From NCBI GenBank assembly GCA_946611445.1, contig CAMODP010000115.1, positions 1 through 5,928 of the forward strand: a stretch of 5,928 nucleotides of DNA, in the 5' to 3' direction. Shown here one piece after another: positions 1-5,928 of this stretch. A program made the position numbers and the translations under genes. The notes below the pieces were generated by a model. That model was not told the DNA's origin. It worked only from the letters and a program-made list of their open reading frames with translations, and searched no databases. Each line of letters opens with the position of its first letter. Positions within the stretch are counted from its first letter, which is position 1. This DNA comes from an uncultured Eubacterium sp. Its GTDB lineage: Bacteria > Bacillota > Clostridia > Lachnospirales > Lachnospiraceae.

Positions 1-721
1 CCCGCCGGACAGCCGGCGCGATCAGAAACAGGCCGGCCAGCAGACCGACGGACAGACCCAGCAGCAGGTTCAGCAGCGGCGCGTACAGAGATGTCTGGCG
101 GAACGAAACCCGCGAAGGAACCGCTTCCTGCTGCTCCTCCTGCAGATCCGCGCCGGCATCAGGATTCCGGCCCGCGAGTTCATCTATTTCCCGCAGGTAC
201 CGCAGCGTCGTCGGGTTCGTGCGGTCTATCCTGGCCGCCCTGCGCAGCACCCTTCTGGCATGTCCCAGCCTGCCCTGCCGGATCTCAATCAGCGCGAGCA
301 GGTGACTGGCCTTGATCAGGTGGCTGTTCTGGTTCAGCACCCTGCGCAGGCGGATGGCGGCAATATCCTCGCTGCCAGCCCTGCAGGCGGCCAGGGCCTC
401 ATTATAACCCCGTATAGACTGACTTATGACCCGCAGCCTTGCCTGGTCCGCGCGCACCTGCTCTATGTATCCCGCAGCCTGCGTATTCTCCGGATCCAGG
501 TTCTGGCTGATAATCCACTCGCTGAGCGCAGCCACCACCTCCCCGGTCTCAAAATACACGAGTCCGAGCAGATTTCTGGCCGCCGTGTTTGTCTTGTCAA
601 ACTGCAGACTGGCCTGCAGCTTATCCACAGCGCCGGACAGATCGCGGATCCTGGCCCGGTCGAGGCCCATATTATAATATAGTCCGGAGAGCCTCGCGGC
701 TCTCTGCGCGGCACTTTCCAT
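1..721 (-). CDS. TPR-repeat protein with one membrane segment, 3' end outside the window
   Basis: The frame is open from ATG at 721 to the left edge, giving 240 visible residues and no stop. The start is supported by AAGGAG at 729-734, 7 nt upstream; the in-frame ATG at 739 has no properly spaced site. Residues about 13-44, 45-79, 103-136 and 137-170 read as TPR-like helix pairs (for example ARNLLGLVYFETGEVVAALS and IKASHLLALIEIRQGRLGHA). An acidic, Gln-rich linker (about 185-205) is followed by a hydrophobic helix at about 212-235 (LYAPLLNLLLGLSVGLLAGL) that should cross the membrane. TPR domains bind protein partners; the partner here is unknown. From memory, Lachnospiraceae have similar TPR-membrane proteins near folC, some with an N-terminal Cys-rich zinc ribbon; this copy shows none. 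There is no signal peptide, so the TPR part is probably cytoplasmic. It is the last gene of the valS-folC cluster, separated from it by the palindromic element. The TPR assignment is firm; the role is unknown. Confidence 0.85.
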   Translation of the reverse strand, partial: MESAAQRAARLSGLYYNMGLDRARIRDLSGAVDKLQASLQFDKTNTAARNLLGLVYFETGEVVAALSEWIISQNLDPENTQAAGYIEQVRADQARLRVISQSIRGYNEALAACRAGSEDIAAIRLRRVLNQNSHLIKASHLLALIEIRQGRLGHARRVLRRAARIDRTNPTTLRYLREIDELAGRNPDAGADLQEEQQEAVPSRVSFRQTSLYAPLLNLLLGLSVGLLAGLFLIAPAVRR

Positions 722-779
722 ATTGCCTCTCCTTAACATACGCCTCAAAAAAGTATGCAGAACCAGGATCTGAAGTGGG

Positions 780-942
780 CAAATATCCAGAAGGGAACCT
801 CCGCAGCGCCGGTACTTAGCGAAGGCAGCGCCTGAGCTTTAGTACCGCTGCGCGAGGGCGCTGAACGTCCAGTGGACGTTCGCTAAGCGCCGACCGGAGC
901 GAAGCGGAGAACGAGCGGGAGCGTTTCCCGAATGGATATTTG
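780..942. repeat. Palindromic intergenic element with terminal inverted repeats (REP/MITE-like)
   Basis: Imperfect inverted arms of 18 bp lie at 780-797 and 925-942; both begin CAAATATCCA reading inward, and 15 of 18 positions match. Inside are further inverted repeats. GAACGTCCA at 863-871 faces TGGACGTTC at 873-881, a perfect 19-bp palindrome. CTTAGCG at 815-821 faces CGCTAAG at 881-887. GGTACT at 811-816 faces AGTACC at 841-846, with flanking CTGCG/CGCAG pairing across a small bulge. A GC-rich stretch of GAGCG/GCGGAG units fills 890-925. No open frame of useful length runs through it, and no clear target-site duplication is visible. It fills most of the 249-bp gap between the 50-codon gene and the TPR gene. 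It looks like a dispersed extragenic palindromic element or a non-autonomous mobile repeat, but copy number cannot be judged from one window. Confidence 0.65.
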
Positions 943-970
943 TACACGCAGATCCTCATAATACATGCCT

Positions 971-1123
971 TTATCCCCGCCCGGATCTCCCGGCGATCTC
1001 CGCCTCCATCTCCCGGATAAAATCCATGACATCCGTGATCTCCTGCTTGCGGATGGCGTCTTCCACGTTTTCCACGTCCAGGATGGGGGAGAATTTTTTC
1101 AGTTCCTCGTCGAAATCAAGCAT
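971..1123 (-). CDS. Small acidic protein of 50 residues, coupled to folC
   Basis: ATG at 1123 to TAA at 971 encodes 50 residues beginning MLDFDEELKKFSPILDVENV and ending in a basic, Gly/Arg-rich tail. The start is preceded by AAAGGAG at 1130-1136 with 6-nt spacing, inside the end of folC. The ATG lies upstream of the folC TGA, so the genes overlap by 8 bp, typical of translational coupling. The protein is rich in Asp/Glu, appears helical, has no Cys, no membrane segment and no signal peptide, and is probably cytoplasmic. From memory, short proteins with a similar start occur beside folC and TPR genes in Lachnospiraceae, but I know no function or family name. The strong Shine-Dalgarno, the overlap and the protein-like composition argue that it is real despite its length. 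Confidence 0.78.
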   Translation of the reverse strand: MLDFDEELKKFSPILDVENVEDAIRKQEITDVMDFIREMEAEIAGRSGRG

Positions 1124-2438
1124 GTTCTGCTCCTTTCGCTTCTGATATCCACTTTTTGATCTCGCCGGCCATGTACAGGGATCCGACGCAGAACAGCATG
1201 CCGTCTCCCTTCAGGGCGCAGGCAATGTCAAAAGCCGGGCCGACCGCGGGTACGGAAAAGACCTCCCTGACGCCGGCTTCTTCGAACAGCAGGGCTAGGG
1301 TCTCTTCCGACACCTGTCTGCTGCCGCTGATCCTGGTCGTGATGACTCTCTCGGGGCGGATTCCTTCTGCTATCGTCCGGATCATCTCTCCGTAGTGTTT
1401 GTCAGCAACAGCTGAGAACAGGATGGTGATTTCCCGGTCCTGGTGAAAATGAGCTGCTGTCCGGACAAACTCTGCAACGCCGTCCGGATTGTGCGCGCCG
1501 TCGATAATTACATCCTGCATCACGGTTTCCATGCGGCACGGCCAGTACATTTCCGCGAGGCCGGCAGCTCTCTTCTCTTCTGTGATGCCGTGATCGTCTG
1601 CCAGCAGTTCCATTGCCAGCCATGCCAGAGACGCGTTCATCATCTGATACGGGGCAATCTGCGGAATATGCAGGAGCCTCGTATCTTCGCGCGCGTCCGG
1701 CTGTCCCGGTCTCCTGAAGCGGAAATCGACGCCGTCTGTCGTCGTCCTGACCATCTGCACCATGTCCGGCGTCAGCGCGTATGCGGGACTGCCAGCCTCC
1801 GCGGCACGCCGCGCGATCACCGCCGCGGCTTCCGGATCGTGTCCGTCATAGATGACCGGGACTCCGGGCTTGATGATCCCCGCCTTTTCTCCCGCAATGG
1901 CGGTTACCGTATCCCCGAGGTACTCCGTGTGATCCAGGCTGATCGAGGTGATGATGCTGACAAGCGGTTTCCGGATCACATTGGTGGCATCCAGACGTCC
2001 GCCCATGCCGACCTCCAGAATGACATAGTCCACCTCTGCTTCCCGGAACAGCAGCAGTCCGATCAGAAACAATGTCTCGAAATAGGTCGGATGCTCGTCC
2101 CCCTGCTCCATGCGCCTGCGGACTGCTTCCATTACCTGTTCAAAAGCCCGTACGAAGGCCGCATCCTCCACCGGCTCCCGGTTGATCTGGAAACGCTCCG
2201 TGGTCTTCACAAGATGCGGGGATGTGAAGAAACCGGTGCGGTATCCGCCTTCCATGAGCATGGCCCGGATATAGGCGCACACGCTGCCTTTTCCGTTGGT
2301 TCCGGCCACGTGGAAGATCTTCATGCCCTCCTCGGGATGTCCCAGCTCATCCAGCAGCCTCTCTGTGTGCGCCAACGCCGTTTTTTTCGTAAACTTCGGT
2401 ATCTCTTCAATATAATGTACGGCTTCCCCGTATGTCAT
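1116..2438 (-). CDS. folC: Bifunctional folylpolyglutamate synthase / dihydrofolate synthase
   Basis: The 440-residue product has the usual length for bacterial FolC, a cytoplasmic Mur-ligase-type enzyme. It adds glutamate to tetrahydrofolates with ATP and, in many bacteria, also joins dihydropteroate to glutamate. Visible motifs in order: ATP-binding P-loop GTNGKGS at 46-52; FTSPHL at 71-76 with following ERFQIN at 81-86 (folate-binding side); EVGMGGRLDATN at 142-153; LDHTEYLG at 168-175; EKAGI at 184-188, which holds the lysine that is carbamylated in this family; and DGAHNPDG at 313-320, opening the C-terminal domain. I chose ATG 2438 because GGAG at 2447-2450 is 8 nt upstream and the protein then starts MTYGEAVHYIEEIPKFTKK, as is typical. 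An upstream in-frame ATG at 2507 would overlap valS and is unlikely. The gene begins 31 bp after the valS stop, so it is probably cotranscribed. Whether it has both activities cannot be read from sequence alone. Confidence 0.96.
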   Translation of the reverse strand: MTYGEAVHYIEEIPKFTKKTALAHTERLLDELGHPEEGMKIFHVAGTNGKGSVCAYIRAMLMEGGYRTGFFTSPHLVKTTERFQINREPVEDAAFVRAFEQVMEAVRRRMEQGDEHPTYFETLFLIGLLLFREAEVDYVILEVGMGGRLDATNVIRKPLVSIITSISLDHTEYLGDTVTAIAGEKAGIIKPGVPVIYDGHDPEAAAVIARRAAEAGSPAYALTPDMVQMVRTTTDGVDFRFRRPGQPDAREDTRLLHIPQIAPYQMMNASLAWLAMELLADDHGITEEKRAAGLAEMYWPCRMETVMQDVIIDGAHNPDGVAEFVRTAAHFHQDREITILFSAVADKHYGEMIRTIAEGIRPERVITTRISGSRQVSEETLALLFEEAGVREVFSVPAVGPAFDIACALKGDGMLFCVGSLYMAGEIKKWISEAKGAEHA

Positions 2439-2469
2439 ACTCACTTCTCCGAATGCCTTTCCATGCCAG

Positions 2470-5127
2470 TTATTTTGCAGCAGGGAGACGGCTGATCTGC
2501 TCCTCAATCTGACCCAGCATCTGGGTGTATTTCTCCAGCTTGGCCTTCTCTTCTTCTACCTTGGCGGCAGGTGCCCTGCTGATAAATTTCTCATTGTCGA
2601 GCATGCCCCTGCACCGCGCGATTTCCTTGCCGAGGCGGGTTTTTTCATTTTCCAGCCTGACCCGTTCTTTTTCAATGTCTACCAGCTCTGCAAGCGGAAT
2701 ATAGACTGCTGCGCCGGGAATGACGGCCGAGACCGCGTCTTCCCCGATCCCGCTCTTGTCATTCTGGAGTGAGACCTGTTCCGCATGCGCCAGCGTAGCG
2801 AAAAACGCCTCCGAGCGCCGGAACGTATCCAGCACTGCCGCGTTGTCAGACACCACGAAAACATTGGCTTTTTTCGACGGCGGCACATTCAGGGATGTGC
2901 GCACATTGCGGATTCCCCGGATCGCCTCCTTGATCAGATCAATCCCTGCCGCTTCCTCCGGGAAGTTCCAGTCGTCGCGGAATACCGGCCAGTCTGCCGT
3001 CATGATCGTCTCTTCATCCTCGTTCAGGGTGCAGTAAATCTCCTCTGTGATGAACGGCATGAACGGATGCAGCAGCTTCAGCGCGTTCGAAAGAACCGTG
3101 CGGAGTGTCCAGAGGGCAACCGTGCGCTCTTCTTCCGTTCCATTATACAGTACCGGCTTCATCATCTCAATGTACCAGTCGCAGAATTCTTCCCAGATGA
3201 AGTCAAAGACCTTCTGCACGGCAATGCCCAGTTCAAATTTGTCCATGTTCTCGGTCACTTCGGACGCAAGGGCGTTGACGCGGTGGAGAATCCACTTCTC
3301 CGGCGCTGTAAGGCAGGCCGGGTCGACAGCATCCGGCAGCTGCCGTCCTTCCATATTCATCAGGATAAACCTGGACGCGTTCCAGACCTTATTCGCGAAA
3401 TTGCGGCTGGCCTCCACACGCTCCCAGTAAAAACGCATGTCGTTACCCGGCGCGTTGCCGGTGATCAGTGTCAGCCGGAGCGCGTCCGCGCCGTATTTGT
3501 CGATGACATCCAGCGGGTCAATGCCGTTCCCGAGAGATTTGCTCATCTTCCGGCCCTGCGAATCCCGGACAAGGCCGTGGATCAGGACGTGGTGGAACGG
3601 TGTCTTCCCGGTCTGCTCCAGTCCGGAGAAGACCATCCGGATGACCCAGAAGAAAATAATGTCATATCCCGTGACCAGAACATCCGTCGGATAGAAATAC
3701 TCCAGCTCCGGCGTGCGCTCCGGCCATCCCAGCGTAGAAAACGGCCACAGTGCCGAGGAAAACCAGGTATCCAGCGTATCCTCGTCCTGGCGCAGGTCTG
3801 TGCAGCCGCACTTCGGGCAGGATTCGGGCGCTCCGCCCTTCCTCACCGTGATTTCGCCGCATTTTGGGCAGTACCAGGCGGGAATGCGGTGTCCCCACCA
3901 CAGCTGACGGGAAATGCACCAGTCGCGGATGTTCTCCAGCCAGTGCAGGTAGATCTTGTCAAAGCGGTCCGGCACGAAGGTCAGGCTGCCGTCCCTGAGC
4001 GTCTGGATGGAAGCCTCCGCCATCTCCTTCATGCGGACAAACCACTGCGGCTTGATCATAGGCTCTACCGTCGTGTGGCAGCGGTCATGCGTGCCTACAG
4101 CATGCGTGTGCGGCACGACCTTCACCAAAAGGCCCTGCTCCTCCAGGTCCTTCACCATGGCCTTTCTGGCCTCATAGCGGTCCATGCCGGCATATTTGCC
4201 GCAGCGCTCATTCATGGTGGCGTCATCATTCAGGATATTGATCTCCTCCAGATTATGCCGTTTGCCCACCTCAAAGTCATTGGGATCATGTGCCGGCGTG
4301 ATCTTCACGCAGCCGGTACCGAATTCGCGGTCCACATACGCGTCCGCAATGACCGGAATCTGTCTGTCTGTCAGCGGCAGCTGCAGCATGCGGCCGACCA
4401 GGTCGCCATACCGCTCGTCTTCCGGATTCACGGCGACAGCCGTATCGCCCAGCATCGTCTCGGGACGTGTCGTCGCAATTTCCACATAGCGGTTTTCTTC
4501 GCCCACGATCGGATAGCGGATATGCCAGAAAAAGCCGTTCTGGTCCTCATGCTCCACCTCTGCGTCAGACAGAGACGTGCGGCACTTCGGACACCAGTTG
4601 ATGATCCGGCTGCCCCGGTAGATCCAGCCCTTCTCATACAGGCGCACAAACACTTCTTCAACGGCTTTCGAGCAGCCTTCGTCCATGGTAAAACGCTCAC
4701 GCTCCCAGTCTGCGGAGGAGCCCAGCTTTTTCAGCTGTGTCAGGATGCGGCTGCCGTACTCCGCCTTCCACTCCCAGCAGTACCGCAGGAACTCTTCCCT
4801 GCCGATCGCTTCCTTGTCAATGCCCTTGTCCTTGAGCATATTGGTGACCTTGACCTCCGTGGCTATCGCCGCATGGTCGGTCCCCGGCTGCCAGAGCGCC
4901 TCATATCCCTGCATTCTCTTAAAGCGAATCAGGATATCCTGCATCGTATTGTCCAGAGCATGGCCCATGTGCAGCTGGCCGGTGACATTCGGCGGGGGCA
5001 TCACGATCGTAAACGGTTTTTTGTCAGGATTCACCTTCGCGTGAAAATACCCGTTCTTCTCCCACTTCTGGTACAGTCTCTCTTCGAGTCCCTTTGGATC
5101 ATAGGTTTTTGCGAGTTCTCTGCTCAT
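2470..5127 (-). CDS. valS: Valyl-tRNA synthetase
   Basis: The 885-residue class I synthetase charges tRNA-Val with valine in the cytoplasm; length is normal for bacterial ValRS. The nucleotide-binding HIGH motif is HMGH at 53-56 in the [13 protein letters not shown] context, and KMSKS is exact at 527-531. The CP1 editing domain, which removes mischarged Thr, spans roughly 195-345 and contains [10 protein letters not shown] at 219-228. Cys pairs at 179/182, 420/423 and 437/440 look like zinc ribbons. The helical anticodon-binding domain includes [16 protein letters not shown] near 640-655. A C-terminal Leu/Glu/Lys-rich coiled coil covers about 812-885, as expected for ValRS. Start ATG 5127 has GGAGG at 5138-5142, 10 nt upstream. 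The frame continues 61 codons further to 5310, but that stretch is the T-box leader and is not translated. Expression should follow tRNA-Val charging through that T-box. Nothing is truncated or missing. Confidence 0.99.
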   Translation of the reverse strand: MSRELAKTYDPKGLEERLYQKWEKNGYFHAKVNPDKKPFTIVMPPPNVTGQLHMGHALDNTMQDILIRFKRMQGYEALWQPGTDHAAIATEVKVTNMLKDKGIDKEAIGREEFLRYCWEWKAEYGSRILTQLKKLGSSADWERERFTMDEGCSKAVEEVFVRLYEKGWIYRGSRIINWCPKCRTSLSDAEVEHEDQNGFFWHIRYPIVGEENRYVEIATTRPETMLGDTAVAVNPEDERYGDLVGRMLQLPLTDRQIPVIADAYVDREFGTGCVKITPAHDPNDFEVGKRHNLEEINILNDDATMNERCGKYAGMDRYEARKAMVKDLEEQGLLVKVVPHTHAVGTHDRCHTTVEPMIKPQWFVRMKEMAEASIQTLRDGSLTFVPDRFDKIYLHWLENIRDWCISRQLWWGHRIPAWYCPKCGEITVRKGGAPESCPKCGCTDLRQDEDTLDTWFSSALWPFSTLGWPERTPELEYFYPTDVLVTGYDIIFFWVIRMVFSGLEQTGKTPFHHVLIHGLVRDSQGRKMSKSLGNGIDPLDVIDKYGADALRLTLITGNAPGNDMRFYWERVEASRNFANKVWNASRFILMNMEGRQLPDAVDPACLTAPEKWILHRVNALASEVTENMDKFELGIAVQKVFDFIWEEFCDWYIEMMKPVLYNGTEEERTVALWTLRTVLSNALKLLHPFMPFITEEIYCTLNEDEETIMTADWPVFRDDWNFPEEAAGIDLIKEAIRGIRNVRTSLNVPPSKKANVFVVSDNAAVLDTFRRSEAFFATLAHAEQVSLQNDKSGIGEDAVSAVIPGAAVYIPLAELVDIEKERVRLENEKTRLGKEIARCRGMLDNEKFISRAPAAKVEEEKAKLEKYTQMLGQIEEQISRLPAAK

Positions 5128-5144
5128 GCGCTCTTTTCCTCCAT

Positions 5145-5176
5145 AAAAAATACCCTTTACGCATTTTCGTAAAGGG
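5145..5176 (-). terminator. T-box attenuator (rho-independent terminator before valS)
   Basis: On the minus strand CCCTTTACG (5176-5168) pairs perfectly with CGTAAAGGG (5161-5153) around a 6-nt loop AAAATG. After TA, a run of six T follows (5150-5145). This is the OFF structure of the valS T-box. It ends just before the Shine-Dalgarno at 5138-5142, so readthrough is required for valS expression. Confidence 0.95.
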
Positions 5177-5467
5177 CGAATGAACCGCGGTACCACCTTT
5201 CTTCGCTCAGAATAACACTGCTGCCAGCGGGCAGGCTGCTCCGCGGTCTGCGGGCACAATTCTGAACCTCTCCATCCGGTAACGGGGATGACACGGGAAG
5301 CAATACGCATCCTGCAGCGTCTGCTGATACAGCAGTATCTGCGGGACTTCCTGTTTCCGGCTCGGAAGCGACCTTCAGCAGCTGCGCTGATCCGGATCCC
5401 TTTCAGCCGTGGGGATCCTCTCTGCAGGGGCGCGGATGCCTACTCCTCTTCGTCTCAGCCTGTGACT
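5145..5467 (-). promoter_or_regulatory. tRNA-Val T-box riboswitch controlling valS
   Basis: The valS leader senses uncharged tRNA-Val during transcription. The T-box core AAAGGTGGTACCGCGG is at 5200-5185. Its UGGU (5195-5192) can pair with the 3' ACCA of uncharged tRNA-Val, which has discriminator A in the known family. Stem I starts with GGCU (5460-5457), paired to AGCC (5362-5359), and contains the GA-rich/AGUA internal-loop sequence (AGUA at 5444-5441). The likely specifier is GUC (Val) at 5372-5370 in the context CUGAAG-GUC-GCUUCC, on the 3' side of Stem I where it should be. Stem III is visible as UCAGAAU (5265-5259) with AUUCUGA (5213-5207). The antiterminator can form from GCGAA (5206-5202) with UUCGC (5180-5176), the latter running into the terminator stem. 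The 5' limit is set from the promoter and is approximate by a few bases. Confidence 0.96.
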
Positions 5468-5474
5468 AATGAAC

Positions 5475-5503
5475 ATAATACGTGGAGCGGGCGGGTTTGT
5501 CAA
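5475..5503 (-). promoter_or_regulatory. Sigma-A (sigma70-type) promoter of the valS operon
   Basis: On the minus strand a perfect -35 box TTGACA (5503-5498) is followed after exactly 17 bp by TATTAT (5480-5475), a 5/6 match to the -10 consensus. Initiation is expected near 5470-5467, a few bases before the start of T-box Stem I. This gives a leader of about 340 nt to the valS ATG. An inverted repeat (5504-5542) abuts the -35 box. Confidence 0.88.
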
Positions 5504-5542
5504 GACAGCGTATCCGGTTTTTATATTATAACGAACGCTGTC
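5504..5542. repeat. 8-bp inverted repeat abutting the valS -35 box
   Basis: GACAGCGT (5504-5511) and ACGCTGTC (5535-5542) are perfect inverted copies separated by 23 bp that are largely AT-rich (TTTTTATATTATAAC). The left arm touches the valS -35 hexamer and the right arm touches the 3' end of the 6S-like RNA. It could be a 3'-end hairpin of that RNA, though no U-run follows, or a protein-binding site above the promoter. Neither role can be decided from sequence. Confidence 0.4.
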
Positions 5543-5697
5543 ACGAAGAAGGGGATAGCCGGATGTCCGCTGCTGCGCCGGCCCGAGCCTGCTCATCTAA
5601 GATGCTCACGGAAAGCCTTCCGTGACCATCTAAGAATCGGCCGGTCTCGGGCACGTACTCGCTGAATGCGTCCACACGGCTATCTCCTTCTTCACTC
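5543..5697 (-). ncRNA. ssrS: Structured RNA, probable 6S RNA
   Basis: 6S RNA binds the housekeeping RNA polymerase by mimicking an open promoter. On the minus strand, a 17-nt strand at 5693-5677 (GAAGAAGGAGATAGCCG) pairs with 5561-5545 at 16 of 17 positions and closes the fold. Next is a large internal bubble of 24 nt (5676-5653) against 19 nt (5580-5562). Beyond it, GCCCGAG (5652-5646) pairs with CTCGGGC (5587-5581), CTTAGATG (5634-5627) with CATCTTAG (one mismatch), and TCACGGAA with TTCCGTGA around the loop GGCT (5617-5614). A rod with a central bubble and long closing stem is the 6S architecture. Parts such as GAGCAGGCUCGGGCC and CCGAUUCUU resemble, from memory, E. coli 6S (GAGCAUGCUCGGUCC, CCGAUAUUU). 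It lies between its own candidate promoter and the valS promoter. No terminator with a U-run is seen at its 3' end, so that end is approximate. It could be another structured RNA family. Confidence 0.65.
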
Positions 5698-5703
5698 CAG
5701 CTG

Positions 5704-5733
5704 TCTATAGAAAAATAAGCCAGACGCATTCAA
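5704..5733 (-). promoter_or_regulatory. Candidate promoter of the 6S-like RNA
   Basis: On the minus strand TTGAAT (5733-5728, 4/6 to -35) is followed after 18 bp by TATAGA (5709-5704, 4/6 to -10). The spacer is AT-rich near the -10 side. The predicted start is about 5697, only 4 nt before the closing stem of the structured RNA begins, which is what a dedicated ncRNA promoter should look like. The boxes are moderate matches only. Confidence 0.55.
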
Positions 5734-5751
5734 AGAAGTGGTCTATGACAT

Positions 5752-5774
5752 AAAAAAAACGCCTTCAAAAGGCG
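5752..5774 (-). terminator. Rho-independent terminator of an upstream transcription unit
   Basis: On the minus strand CGCCTT (5774-5769) pairs with AAGGCG (5765-5760) around a 3-nt loop, and eight T follow directly (5759-5752). It ends transcription entering from the right edge and separates that unit from the 6S-like RNA and valS. On the plus strand no T-run follows the hairpin, so it is one-directional. Confidence 0.85.
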
Positions 5775-5928
5775 CTCGTCTCAAATTCATAATGAAGAGA
5801 AGGGGAGGTTTCCTCGGTGCCAGTCCATCAGTCAGGCGGAAAACCACTATCATTCGTTGCGGAGGAAAATGACGCGGTACAGACATCTTTCCTGACAACC
5901 GAAGTATCTCACCCTGCCGTTTAACGAT
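5775..5928 (-). other. Unassigned 3' region of an upstream transcript
   Basis: This stretch precedes the terminator and should be transcribed on the minus strand. No convincing reading frame enters from the edge. One minus frame is open but runs through the terminator and has unprotein-like composition; another stops at 5850 after 25 codons; the third stops almost at once. Several small inverted repeats suggest structure: GAGG-TTT-CCTC at 5805-5815, GGTTTCC (5807-5813) against GGAAAACC (5838-5845), and TCATT (5850-5854) against AATGA (5868-5872). It may be a long 3' UTR or the 3' part of another structured RNA. I recognise no family. Confidence 0.3.

Noticed and set aside
91..682. Plus-strand frames of 74-140 codons at the left end
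   Set aside because: They overlap the minus-strand TPR gene, which has clear repeats, a membrane helix and a good ribosome-binding site.
745..775. A terminator before the TPR gene, based on a run of six T (minus strand, 752-747)
   Set aside because: The only hairpin before it is about 4 bp with mismatches, too weak for a rho-independent terminator.
780..942. A CRISPR array or an insertion sequence
   Set aside because: The repeats are inverted and nested rather than regularly spaced direct repeats, and there is no transposase frame.
2785..5172. A 795-codon open frame antisense to valS, and other long plus-strand frames over valS and folC
   Set aside because: valS has all ValRS motifs in order, so the opposite frame is a GC-codon-bias shadow. 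Its translation is Arg/His/Leu-rich with no domain I recognise.
5128..5310. A 61-codon N-terminal extension of valS starting at 5310
   Set aside because: It covers the T-box Stem III, antiterminator and terminator, and has no homology-like start. ATG 5127 has a proper Shine-Dalgarno.
5497..5529. A plus-strand promoter (TTGTCA with TATATT or TATTAT) that would transcribe the complement of the 6S-like RNA
   Set aside because: Spacing is 19-21 bp, the -35 is merely the opposite strand of the valS -35, and no plus-strand terminator follows the structured region.
5541..5729. A 62-codon minus-strand frame starting MRLAYFSIDSW
   Set aside because: It lies over the self-complementary RNA, starts inside the candidate promoter and has no Shine-Dalgarno. 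The base pairing explains the sequence better.

Overview
The window looks like chromosomal DNA from a GC-rich member of the Clostridia, most likely Lachnospiraceae-like. The reasons are a T-box-controlled valS, the valS-folC order, short genes with strong Shine-Dalgarno sites, and a TPR/membrane protein of a type I recall from that group. The taxonomy is inferred; no marker here fixes a species. Everything that can be supported lies on the minus strand, so transcription runs from the right edge to the left edge.

Right part (about 5128-5928), non-coding but dense in RNA signals. A rho-independent terminator (5752-5774) ends a transcription unit whose body is mostly outside the window. Next come a plausible promoter (5704-5733) and a self-folding RNA of about 150 nt (5543-5697), closed by a 17-nt stem with a large internal bubble. 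In shape and in several short motifs it resembles 6S RNA (ssrS). A strong sigma-A-type promoter (5475-5503) then starts the valS leader. That leader is a classical tRNA-Val T-box riboswitch: GUC specifier, AAAGGTGGTACCGCGG core, and a terminator hairpin just before the valS Shine-Dalgarno.

Middle part: valS (valyl-tRNA synthetase, 885 codons) is followed after 31 bp by folC (folylpolyglutamate/dihydrofolate synthase, 440 codons). The folC stop codon lies inside the start of a 50-codon acidic protein (971-1123).

Left part: a 163-bp palindromic element with imperfect 18-bp terminal inverted repeats (780-942) sits between the 50-codon gene and a TPR protein with one membrane segment (721 to beyond position 1). 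The TPR gene is cut by the window edge.

The four genes share one strand and have short gaps or overlaps, and I see no convincing internal terminator. They may form one operon behind the T-box, which would place folate polyglutamylation and the TPR protein under valine-tRNA charging control. The 780-942 element could partly uncouple the last gene. The least explained items are the 6S-like RNA, the palindromic element, the small acidic protein and the unassigned right edge.
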